This document shows positions 1-9,823 of a stretch of DNA of 64,000 nucleotides, piece after piece. The notes under the pieces are model-generated. The model saw nothing but the letters and a program-made list of their open reading frames with translations. It searched no databases and had not been told where the DNA came from. The translations under genes and the position numbers were made by a program. Every line of letters begins with the position of its first letter. Within the stretch, counting starts at the first letter, position 1. The stretch is from Stemphylium vesicarium (taxonomy: Eukaryota; Ascomycota; Dothideomycetes; Pleosporales; Pleosporaceae), in contig QXCR01000075.1 in NCBI GenBank assembly GCA_004380135.1, positions 1 to 64,000 on the forward strand, written 5' to 3'.

Positions 1-111
1 AGGCTTGGTATACAGCCAGTAACCACGTCTACTTATGGGCCAGCACGTGTACTATCAGAGGAAGAAATTTCAAAAATACAAGAGCAGCTGTCCCAGTTCG
101 ACATTAGTTAA
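1..111 (+). CDS. C-terminal tail of an unidentified ORF (partial)
   Basis: Reading from base 1, 36 codons stay open and end at TAA (109-111). The tail is hydrophilic and ends in a helical, Glu/Gln-rich stretch (SEEEISKIQEQL) followed by QFDIS. I do not recognise the family. Its position just before repeats and a strong hairpin would suit the end of a transposable-element protein, but that is inference. The 5' part lies outside the window. It could also be chance open frame. Confidence 0.25.
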   Translation, partial: RLGIQPVTTSTYGPARVLSEEEISKIQEQLSQFDIS

Positions 112-127
112 CCTAATGTAGGTTAGT

Positions 128-290
128 CCAGTTCAGTTCAGTCAGTCCGTAGCAGCAGCAAGTTCAGTTCAGTTCAGTCAGTTTTAATGTACCTAAAAAG
201 TCTTGGCAGTCAGTTCAGTCCAGTTCAGTGACCTTCAAACATCAGTTCAGTCAGTCCGGAGCCCTCCGGACTGACTGAACTGACTGATAG
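128..290. repeat. CAGTT/CAGTCAG-rich tandem repeat region
   Basis: Short units CAGTT and CAGT recur irregularly from about 128 to 290, broken by a CAG triplet run near 152 and by a stretch without repeats near 184-200. The same unit occurs inverted at the right edge, where it forms a hairpin. A smaller palindrome with 7-bp arms (TAACCTA, loop ATG) precedes it at 109-125. Confidence 0.7.
242..283. repeat. Perfect 19-bp inverted repeat with 4-nt loop
   Basis: Left arm 242-260 and right arm 265-283 are exact reverse complements around the loop GCCC, so a very stable hairpin is possible. The arms are made from the neighbouring CAGTTCAGTCAG repeat plus TCCGGA. The sequence after it contains CTGAT, which resembles a Helitron 3' end (hairpin then CTRR-T), but the spacing is not canonical. 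Confidence 0.75.
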
Positions 291-309
291 CAAGTCTGGT
301 CCCTACTCC

Positions 310-724
310 CGCGGAGTACACTTCCGTGGGGCACCTTCACAATCATGGTGCCGAATTCGAGTCTGGCGTAGTATCGACCGGTTTCTGGACCGGAAATTAC
401 TGTCGGTCGCCTCATCCAGGGATCTGTCACCTCGAAGTTGGGCGAGAAGCTGGTACGTCGATCGCAGGCCATTGACTGCCAAAACTGACTGCTGAATAGA
501 TTTACATCGCCTCCGCCATGGCATGTCAACTCATGTTCTGGCTTATGCCGTCATTCAGCGTATCAACTATCTTCGTCGCACTCCAGGGCTTCTTCCTTGG
601 CCCTCTATTCCCGGCCATAGTGGTCGCAGCGACCAACGGTTTGCCCCCGTACCTTCACGTCTCAGTGATCGGTTTCGCAGGAGCTTTCGGCGGTGGAGAT
701 GGTGAACCTTTTGCTTATGAATAG
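310..724 (+). pseudogene. Relic of a fungal MFS transporter
   Basis: Fragments of a fungal major-facilitator protein are readable on the plus strand but in changing frames. First comes an AEYTSVG-like segment, then HGAEFESGVVSTGFWTG. One base later in another frame is ITVGRLIQGSVTSKLGEKL, the conserved GR...G loop of the family. The last piece, near 518-700, is LMFWLMPSFSVST followed by ALQGFFLGPLFPA. Canonical relatives carry these blocks in one frame in the same order. The fragment stops at TAG (722-724) before the last helices and has no start. It is a truncated, frameshifted remnant with no expected function. Confidence 0.7.
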
Positions 725-1017
725 CTCGTCTACCCCCGTTATGTACTAATGTTCATTGCTCCTACCTAGGCTAGGTCAGTAATTGGTGACAGGCCTTTTT
801 TGTTGGAGCGGAGCTCCATCATGCGTATCGATTGATCGCTCAATTCGTATAATTGCGTTAAGTAGGATTCCAATCTCCCATCATCGCGCTTTTTGATTCT
901 CGAGAGCTCATGCGGGCTTGTCGCAGCTGTTCTGTATCGACTTGTAGTACTCCTGCCTGTATCAGGACCGCGCAACCACACGCACCTGCACCTTGGAAAG
1001 TCGTGCGGCCATCATGA
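725..1017. other. No gene recognised
   Basis: About 290 bases between the MFS relic and the next open frame. I see no recognisable domain, repeat or RNA gene. Confidence 0.5.
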
Positions 1018-2289
1018 CGCACTTCCCCAACCAACCTTGGACTCTCAGCTCTTTGGCGTCTCCAGTCGTCATTTACTCCTGCAACAACTTCGTCCAGCAT
1101 AACAACAACCCGCGTCGCAATCGTATATTTCAGTCCACAATCTATCTTTACTCGTTCACACGAGATTACATCCCGTATGGCGAGGACCTCGGAAGACGAT
1201 TCACCCGATGCTTTGCGATGTGCAATGATATTGGAACATGCGCTTCTCACGCTCCATCTTGGTGGTGACCCTACTGTTGCAGGGGATGACGATCTGTAGA
1301 TTACTCTCACCGATGCGTCGAACGGGAAGCTGGACGTACTGGGAGCGACAAGGCATTGTACACACTCTGGTGCTGCAACTGCTATCGATAATGGGATGCC
1401 GCCAAATGTGGTGGAGAAAGACACTGGTTTGAAGTCGGATTCTAATGTCGAAACATTGCTGCCCCCGGATGCGACGCCTAACGACTCCAACGTCAATACG
1501 CCAGCCGAGCGCAGCACAGAAATCACAACTTATCCCAGTTTTGTTACAACGATGCGCGACCTCCTCGCGATTCCCAACCGCATTCTCAGAGAGCACTTTG
1601 GCGAGCGGATACTATTTTCGAACAAAGTCGAGAGATATCCGTCTGCGCTGGCGTGGAAGGTGATGGCTGAAGACCTCTTTCAACCGATGGCTATCCTCAT
1701 CCGCCAGCCGCTTGGCTTGTACATGCGATTAAATCCCGCCGAAGATTTCCAAGACGATTATCCGACATACTGCATTGAGCATGAAGAGCATTTTCTGGGG
1801 GTAGCCCGCCACGTACGAAGAGCACACAGTTGCGACTACGTTCGGTTCTGGGATGGGGTCAACGTAATTTTGTTCGGGCTCGCCAGGCCATATCCAAAGA
1901 CGTCAAAGGAAAACAAGAATATTATCGGTCTGAAACTGGGATTACCGTACTGCAATCGCGCGGTTCTCGTATATTGGCTAAACGAAGCGAGCCGCCAAGC
2001 GGGAGTCGAGATGCTGATAAGTTTGGTTGGATATACGATAGAGGATTCGAGGTTGCAATCTCTAGGTATGATGCCACCTTCAAAAAGGTTGGGGGACGAC
2101 TCCTCCGTCTATGTTCGCAGTTTGCACGAAACGATGGTCGACTTTGGCGAGGCCATGTTTCGCGTCTACGTAGATCTTGATAATGGGGGTATGCCCGTCA
2201 TGGTTGAAGCATGTCCTTTGCCCGCCATCGAAGACTGTGAGGTTAGTGCAAGCAGTGCGCATGCAGGAAGAATTGAAGGATTGAACTGA
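1018..2289 (+). pseudogene. Uncharacterised long frame interrupted by one TAG
   Basis: One reading frame is open over 1,272 bases except for a single TAG at 1297-1299. An upstream ATG lies at 1177, and the longest uninterrupted part starts at ATG 1396 and encodes 297 aa. The translation is soluble, with no membrane segment or motif I recognise. The residues on both sides of the TAG look equally protein-like (MILEHALLTLHLGG before it, ITLTDASNGKLDVLGA after it), so the stop may be a recent nonsense mutation or be removed by an intron I cannot place. Another frame is also open over 1830-2180, which weakens the case. It may be a decayed gene or chance. Confidence 0.25.
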
Positions 2290-2783
2290 GGTTGTATTGT
2301 GTGAGGCTACAAACAGAATATGTAGGTTGGTGACAGCAAACAGCGCTAGTCCTAGATAGGCATAGCTCGCTAAGGTGAGTAGCCGCGAGGAGGTGAAGAG
2401 GAGGAGCAGTAGAGACCCCAAACCGTGACAAAGACTCCCGGCTCACAACAGCCTACGATATGCTTCAGGCAGCCTGGAGTAGCGTGTTTGAATTCTTGGC
2501 CGTGATTGAAAAAGACTTTGTGGGCAGCAGCCTGAAATACAGTCTCAACATCGTTCCCGACGCAGTCATCTTGTACTGTAACGGGCTGAGCCCGAGGTCA
2601 CATGACTAGGCCAGCGGCCTAGTCGCTTCCTTCCTTCTATCACTCCTTCCCCCAGCAGCCCGCGGGCCGTGCGCCAGCCCAAACAAAGCGGGATGGCCGC
2701 CCACTTCCTCTTCTTCTCTTCATCTCGACTGTAAATAGCATCTGGACTAGGTAGCTGGAATACAGTACCTACAAACCGTTCAC
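2290..2783. other. Intergenic, no gene recognised
   Basis: About 490 bases. A short GC-rich palindromic patch (CTAGGCCAGCGGCCTAG, 2606-2622) and a pyrimidine-rich stretch (2624-2650) are the only features I notice. Confidence 0.5.
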
Positions 2784-3044
2784 ATGTACCAGCGCAAGCC
2801 CAACAGGGAGAAGCAGTTCTAGGCCATCATTCAGATCGCCCCCACTGGAAAAACCGTGCCCGAAGACTGGGGTATCGTGAGACCGGATCTGACCTTTACA
2901 AATTCCCAAGGCCTCGTGCGCACTGCGAAACCCCTTCTTGACAAGATGCTACGGCTTGGACAGGAGCACGAATGCTGCTCCATAGCTTTGTTCGACTATC
3001 GCAACGTGATCATCTTGGTGAGAATTAAGGGAAAGGACGTTTAG
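2784..3044 (+). other. Short uncharacterised ORF with an internal TAG
   Basis: ATG at 2784 opens a frame that meets TAG at 2820-2822 after 12 codons and then runs on in the same frame to 3044. The later part (from about 2823) encodes roughly 73 residues with a plausible globular pattern, PEDWGIVRPDLTF and later IALFDYRNVIILVRIKGKDV. I do not recognise the family. Together with the neighbouring TAG-broken frame and the MFS relic, it suggests a decaying accessory region. It may also be non-coding. Confidence 0.2.
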
Positions 3045-3568
3045 CAAACTGTGAATTTATGTACGGGAAAACATATTCAAGGAGCTTTGTTTCAGAGGAT
3101 GAAGGACGCGTTTGAATTTACAGATAGCGCATGCGGGGAGATGTCCGATCAGCGAAAGAGTCGATGAAACAAATTATAGACTGGCACTGGTATAGTAAGA
3201 CACTTAATTCGTCTACATGTGTTCTTTTGCGAGTTCGGTGCTGTGTCGATTCGTGCATGACTTCAAATCTACCCCGCGATGAGGGTTGAATGATGACTAA
3301 GGGCCGGAGGCGCTCGGCAAGGCCACGCGGTTCGTACATCCCGCCCGTGACAGCGATCCCCAAACCCACTTCATAAGCTTTTCTGCCGCCTTCTTTGCCT
3401 GCATCATGCAGGAAATGCTGCATAAAAACTATCGCGCATGCAGACACGTTGTCTCACGTCAGCTGCAACCATCGCCACGCTCTGCCTGAACCCCGTCCAG
3501 ACCTGCTCACTCAGTCCACCAATTGGAGCAAAAGAAGGATCCTGTTGACCCGTGTACACCACAAAATC
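3045..3568. other. Intergenic, probable promoter side of the downstream regulator
   Basis: About 520 bases with no gene I can support. It lies immediately 5' of the C2H2/Zn2Cys6 regulator. Confidence 0.5.
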
Positions 3569-6247
3569 ATGCCAGATCGTTCTAAGGTACTTAGTTGCAG
3601 GTATTGCAACGAGATCTTTCAGCGCAATGGTCATCTTCAGCGTCATTTGCTCCGACACTCGGGTGTGAGGGCATTCGCCTGTGCAGTGTGTGAGAAGTCA
3701 TTCCCAAGAAAGTGAGCAGATAATCGTCGTCTGTTTCACTGCCGTCATGCTCACCTTGTGCAGGGATACATTGCTTCGGCACGAGGCGACCCATGGCCAG
3801 CATCGCTCGCAGCGGGCCAATGCTAGAAGGGTCCCAAGAGCGTGTGTTCCGTGTGGCCAAGCTAAGCAGCGCTGCTTTGGAGGATATCCCTGTGTAAGAT
3901 GTGAGCGAAAAGGTTTCGTCTGCGATTACGGCGCCAAGCAGAGCCATCGTTCAAGTTTTTCAGTATCACGAACAGGCGGTTCCCCAGAAGGTCGGACTTT
4001 ATCTGGGGGACTTGCAGCGCAAGAAACTATGTTGCCATCACCTGCTTCTCCTACAGCTGCGGATCCAGACCCTATAACTAATGGATTGAACCCACAAGCC
4101 AACCTCACGATTCCGCCAGTACCTCTATCTATTGCGAGCGCATCGAGCGGTCTCTTGTTGGGGGAAGTCGATCACACTAGCTGGCCTGATCTTTCGGCCT
4201 TACCGGATGCTATCAGCTCAGCTTATGACATGTTCACAGCTTACCTTCCGCACGACATGCGTCTTCCTGATGAGATGACCCAGAATTTTGGATTTCCATT
4301 CGTATGGATGACGGAGGGTCTTGGGAGTTCTTCCCAGACTCAAGATACATTGGACCGAGCATACCGAACTTCACCATGCCGAATGACGAGGGTTTAGTCG
4401 CTCCGGAGATCATCGGATGTGCCAATGCCGATGGTGATGGTGATGGTGCTGAGCACCATACCGGGATCGACTTTCGAAACGCAAGACTACACGGAGATCG
4501 CGATTCCACCCATGTTCCCCTAGCAGATGTGTGCCCGTCTTTTCCTGTGCTCCCACAAGACGAGCTGCAAAGCGCTAGCGCCGACCTTTTTGGTTATGTG
4601 AGGGAAGTACCAAGAGAGGCATATTTTGCGCTGCGCGCTTTCTACGTTTCAGCGCGTGGGTATGACGATATGTCATTTCCCAACCGCAGCATGATTCATT
4701 CATTTGTGGAGCTATACTTTGAGTATTTTGATCCACACCTCTCGTTTCTTCACCCAACGAGAATGGAAGCTGGCGACCTTTCTTGGTTACTTCTTGCAGC
4801 AGTCGCCGCTATCGGAGTTCAATACTCCGAGGTCAAGCACGCCTCTTCGTTTACTGCAGTCTTGAAGTATCTGCTGCGGAGAGCCGTACAAAACAATGTG
4901 AGTCTCCGAATTCGTACGATCTTAAAATGACTGACAAAATCGAAGCGCCAGACTAGTTCGGAGACTACGGAAGTTTCCCTAGCACATATCTTGCTCTTGC
5001 AGAATATCGGATTGGATTTTTCTGGTTCGGTATCCGATCAAGCCGTGGTACATCACGAGAAAAATACCCTGGTCGCATTGTGTCGCAAGCTAGCAACTTC
5101 TACTAGCCTTCGTGACGCTGGCGAGTCTACAGTCTGCCCAGATCAAAACCAATATCATGAATGGTTGGTTTGGCTCAAGGGCGAAGAGATCGTCCGACTT
5201 CTGTACTGCGTATATTGTGAGTCGCGCCATCGTTATCAAATTTCTTCATGGCGACTAATATCCCAAAAAGTAATGGAGTGCTTTGACGTAGTCTTCTTTG
5301 ACTTACGTCCTCTCTTTCGATTGACAGATCTCACGCATCGGCTTCCCTGTAATAGAGACGTTTGGCGGAGCCGTAGCGCAAAAGGGTGGAGTGAACAAAG
5401 CCACAAGCGAGGTTCGCAGAGTGCAACGCGAGCATCTAGGTCCTTTTCGATCAGAAGCAACATCTTGAACCTCTACGTTGACGAAAGAGCGATCCTAGAC
5501 CACATGCAATCGTCGAGACGCTTAAGGTCCCTGATGAGTATTGAGCCAGGCCAAGGCCCACATGAACAAGACACATACTCCGCCCGTCAAAAGCTACTAT
5601 CATTTGGAGCTTCGAAAGAAGACATTACCTTCCTAGACGATATGATCGACGAAGCTATCGCGTCAACATCAAGTCCCCACCCCGACACTGAATGTGGCAC
5701 CGCAGATCCCATCGCACATATCATTGCTATATTGAGGGAAATCCCGTTGCGTATGATACACGCCTCGGTAGGGTGGCAAGCAAATGGGGCTGAGATGCAA
5801 CGATATAAAGAAAATCTGAGGGACTACCTGCATCGCAACCGCTGCACAGCGCGAACATGTCTTTGGCACGCAGCTCAGATTTACTCGTCCTTGCGAAACC
5901 CTCGCTGGCCTGCTTATCACTCCTCCTTGTCTTTCACCATTGCTGTCAGCTACATTCTTCTCTACAACCAGGTCGTACCCTGCTCTAGTCCACAAGGAGA
6001 CATTCTACGACTCGACAAATTGGAAGAAAAGCCACGAATAGACGCATGGATCAGGTGCGACGTAGACTCTCCAATCCACATCAAAGGCGTTGGTATACTA
6101 GGCAATGCAGAGAGCAGCCGCAGGCTACTTGTAGATGCAGAGAAGGCCTTGCTATCTCAAAAGTCGTGGAGAAACCTCGCTCAACATCTTGCACATTGTT
6201 TTCAACAGTTGAGCCGAGGAGAGAGGCCGCGAGCGACTGGTGACTGA
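3569..6247 (+). CDS. C2H2 plus Zn2Cys6 fungal transcription factor (possible frameshift)
   Basis: Probable nuclear DNA-binding regulator. Two C2H2 fingers come first (C10, C13, H26, H30 and C38, C41, H54, H58), then a Zn2Cys6 cluster (C75, C78, C85, C91, C94, C101). A long fungal-specific middle domain follows, with the typical block ECFDVVFFDLRPLFRL. I place introns at 3712-3763 (it splits the second finger and restores it exactly), 4898-4951 and 5217-5270. Between about 4275 and 4395 the coding frame changes with no good intron: the first frame ends at TAG 4395 while the second is open from about 4276. This is either a one-base indel or a weak unusual intron, so activity is uncertain. Its stop is only 18 nt from the stop of the convergent monooxygenase, which makes it the likely pathway-specific regulator of the neighbouring enzymes. 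Confidence 0.8.
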
Positions 6248-6265
6248 CATTAGACCGCTCGAATT

Positions 6266-7704
6266 CTATTCATCATTACTCGGAGTAAAAATAGTATAGT
6301 ACAACTTGAGTAGCGGCAAGATCAATTGAGCGGCAAGGCGCGCCAAGACGCCTAGAACGCCGTCGAGATCGACGCATGGGTACCCCAACCCTCCACTCTT
6401 TTTGACCCATTCAAAAGCTCTCGGTATCATAACACTCTCATATGCATCACATGCGCTACGAATGTCCTCCATAGTCGGGTGAGCCAGACCGGTGCTCGCA
6501 AGGGAGTTGAGTTTCAGTAACTGGGGAAGGATGTCGGCACAATCAGCGAGTGCCTGGTTACCTCCTTGGCCGCGGTTTGGCTGCATGGCATGGATAGCAT
6601 CACCAATCATCCACACTCGATGATGTCCATCATAGTTCGTCCCCGTCTTTTGGACGCGTTGTCGCCAATCTTTTTCGGGCCTCGTACTCGCACGGAGCTG
6701 TGTCACAAAGATGCCAGCCTCCTCGGAGTCGTCTTCTCCTATGCTGAGCATTTGATGGAACTCCGGTGCCCAGTCTTTGATCGCCCGAAGGCAGATTTCC
6801 TTATGGTTCTGGATCTCGGAAGCCTTCTTGTATGGAAGCGTGTCGACTGGTATGTTCAAAACCCAATAGTACGATGACTCTGCCTCGTCGAACTGCAGCG
6901 CGTCTTTCTCTTCGCTTCCGCGGTTGCTTTTACGCGCCGCATCTGCTTCTGGGAGGTATAGGGCGTAGTACAGTCCCATATCCTTGGAGATGACGAGGAT
7001 TGGGGATTGGCGCAACTTGGGCGGCAGCATCATCATTCCGTCGTATGGGATACTGCCTTTCGATAGGAAGGCCCAGTAGTTGTCGATAACATGGATGTTA
7101 CGCAGGCCGACTTGTTCGTTGATCTAGACAAGTCCTCATCAGCCTTAACCTTAATTCTTTGTCGCTGGTAGCTTACCTTGGAGTTGACCCCATCCGCGCC
7201 GACAAGGATGTCGCAGACGTGGTGAGAGCCATCGGAAAAGTGAACCCTCACTTTCTCTTGGCCATCCTTCTGGGTGACAACCTCATAGCCCTCGACGGCC
7301 TTGCCATACTGTATTCGCCCACTCTTCTTAATCGGCTCGAGCAGTATATCGCGAAGTACGACTCTGCTAATAGCCGCAGATTTTGTGTACTTGGGCAAAA
7401 GACCCATATCTAGTATCTCAACGAATTGCGTGTTGTGCAGCGATGGCGCCGTTGCCTGGGAACCAGATGATCGTCCCAGCTTGGCTGTGATCTTTCCGAT
7501 ATGCGCTTCGCTAAGGCATGCGCGGAATCCCGCCTGCGCTCCGGAGCCTAGTCGGATTTGGTAGCCTTCCTTTTTGGAACCGGGCGGGTCGCGCTCGTAC
7601 ATCATGAAGTCTACGGAGTCGTTGTTGAGACCGTTGGCGAGGAGGGCGCCTGCAAGGCCACCGCCTGAGATGATCACTTTGAAACTGCCCATTGTGCCTG
7701 CCAT
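6266..7704 (-). CDS. FAD-dependent monooxygenase (PHBH fold)
   Basis: Predicted flavoprotein of 461 aa that would hydroxylate or epoxidise a small organic substrate using NAD(P)H and O2. The N-terminal dinucleotide-binding motif is G14-x-G16-x-x-G19. The DG motif (VGADGVNS) lies near residues 168-175. The second FAD-ribityl motif, WMIGDAIHAMQPNRGQGG, has GD at about 350-351. One intron at 7124-7176 joins VNSK to INEQVGLRN in frame, and exon lengths sum to 462 codons. The family includes salicylate-hydroxylase-like and antibiotic-modifying enzymes, and the substrate cannot be read from sequence. It is the first of three tandem minus-strand genes and overlaps in 3' UTR space with the convergent regulator. 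Confidence 0.9.
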
Positions 7705-8204
7705 GCTTGTGGATCTCTGGATGAACTTCGGGTGTGGAAATATGAAGTATTAAAACTCAGCAGAGGATGAAGGTGCAGGTCCATCCTTGGAAGACAGTAT
7801 TAAATATCGATTGCCGGCACCCAGTACCGCAGCTGCGTAAGTCTGCAGCGGGGGTCGAACATCATTGCGACCGCGGTATCAGAATCGTGAATCGCCGTGG
7901 TCCGCTCTTCTACGTCGTATACCGATTGGTCCCACTACCGTATGAGCCCCGCTGGAGGGAACGCCGCAAAATGTCTTCGGCATCCATCCACAAGAGAAGG
8001 GGCTGCTATGGGCTAGACTTAATACAATGACATTTAGTTGACGCGTATCTCCACGAAGCTGTGTGATATACGAGAAAGCACAGATGTACGAACTAGTCAT
8101 TGCGCAATATCCGAAGACGCTTTGAAACGACACGACTAGCGCATGACGAGAAGAAATCAGAACCAAAACTGGATGAAGGAGCATAAGTGATCAAACGGGC
8201 AAAG
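7705..8204. other. Intergenic: promoter of the FAD monooxygenase
   Basis: About 500 bases between the monooxygenase start and the hydrolase stop. No further gene is seen. It must hold the monooxygenase promoter and the hydrolase terminator, but I see no diagnostic element. Confidence 0.5.
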
Positions 8205-9327
8205 CTATATGTCTAGATACGTCTGTTTCCCGGGTACCAAACCCAATACCTGTGAGGTAGTCTCCTGCTTGACGGCGGCCATCGCCCCCGTAATGTCGAC
8301 CTTGTACGGAGCAAGGCAACTAGTGAATGAGTTAATCATCAGAAGCTCTCGTACAGCATGTTCAGCGTACCTATCATCGTGCATACACCAAATCACCTTC
8401 TCGGGCTGATCCAGCCAGTGAAGCTGCTTCACCGCGAACTGCGCGGCGGACCCATCGAAAGGCCTCCCATCATGATTGGCCCTTCCCGCGATACCAAGAA
8501 TTGCAATCTTTGGCTTCGGGTCCAATCTTGCCATGATCCCCTCGTAAGCTCCAAGGTGAGCATTCCAAAGTAAGCCATTGCCATTTATGATCAGGTTGAA
8601 CATAAGCTGGCCGCCGTCGCAGTGCGAGAACAGGTTCGTCTTCCGGTCCCTAACATAGGTATCGAATGAGCGCATTCCTTCTGTCATAGCTTCCTCGGGT
8701 ACGAGTTTCTTCGACTGCAGGAGACCATATTTCATGCCATTGGTGATGTCTAGAGTGCAGGCATATGGGCTTGTTCCGCTCGTATAGACAACCGCAGTGT
8801 CCATAACGTCTGGATGGGGATTAGGCAAGAATGTATGTAGCGAAGGCCAGACATGTACGGCGAGCGCTGCGAGAGAGTGATGCGGTGTTTTCGGTTGGTC
8901 CGGAAGCGCAGCAGCGGTAGCAACTTCACCACGCTTCGCTTGATCTCGAGTCGTCCGTGTGAAGAGTGGTATGCGCTCGCCGCCTGATACGGGGAACAAT
9001 TGCTCCTCGGGAACGCCAGCGCGACGAAGCAGATTGATTGCTTCGCAATTCGCTACCACTATGGCTCCAGTACGAATAGCGATACGGTCCGCGCCGGGGA
9101 GATGATCGAAGTGCGCGTGGGAGATGAAGATATAATCTGCTTCGGCCACGTCACTGACCGCCAGGTACTTGGGTAGTATCGATGGTCGATCAAGCCAGGT
9201 ATCCAAAAAGATGGTGACTCCGCAAGCGCGAAGCCGGAATGTCGAAGTACCTATGTGGATCAGTTTTAGTACGGTAAATAGGATAATGTGGGAACGAACC
9301 AAACCACTCAAGTGTTATGTTGGTCAT
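8205..9327 (-). CDS. Metallo-beta-lactamase-fold hydrolase
   Basis: Predicted zinc hydrolase of 357 aa. The metal motif HxHxDH reads SHAHFDH with H54, H56, D58 and H59. Upstream FLDTWLDRPS is the usual beta-strand/Asp segment of UlaG-like members. I start it at 9327 because splicing out 9251-9299 gives MTNITLEWFG joined to TSTFRLRACG, the expected opening beta strand. A longer unspliced start at 9311 would run through the intron. The donor is GTTCGT, an uncommon form. It sits between the monooxygenase and the P450 on the same strand. In a pathway it could hydrolyse an ester, lactone or thioester. It lacks the sequence look of the MbetaL-thioesterases paired with non-reducing PKS, so the role is open. 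Confidence 0.85.
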
Positions 9328-9823
9328 GATGGTCGTTAGGCAATCATGGAAGCGTAAATTGAACACGGTTTGAAGCGTGTCCTCGTACCTGTAATAGAAT
9401 TCAATTCCGTATGATTGTTGCCCCGCAGTTGGTGATGTGCGCTAGTTATCTGGCATGTTAGGGTGGGGATGCCGACGGGGACGCCGACGGGACCCTGGGA
9501 GGTCACCAATCTGCCTTCCATGATGTAAACAGGTCTTTTCCACTTTATATGGGGACACGCTATTATCCTCGATCGCCGCCCTCCGCTTGGGAACAGAGAT
9601 AGTAATCCCGAATTATTACTATGATCATTCCAAGCTTCCCACATCACACCCTGAACACATGAAACTTTCCACCCAATGCTTATTGTTGTGGTCTTTTATT
9701 GCTAACGATTGATTGAGTTATGGGCAGAATACATCAAGCACATCGTTCTTCATGACCAGCTTTCAAAATATTGTCTCCTAGCACCTGCTGCGCCTTGCAC
9801 TCTTCCTTCTCATATCCCGAAGT
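9328..9823. other. Intergenic: promoter of the hydrolase
   Basis: About 500 bases between the hydrolase start and the P450 stop. A short direct duplication (GGGGATGCCGACGGGGACGC, 9472-9491) is present. No gene is seen. Confidence 0.5.

Noticed and set aside
242..290. Helitron 3' terminus
   Set aside because: Hairpin and CTGAT are present, but the expected 10-12 nt spacing and a Rep/helicase gene are not seen, so only the hairpin is reported.
858..1526. 222-codon frame on the minus strand
   Set aside because: Overlaps a longer plus-strand frame with more protein-like blocks; no domain recognised.
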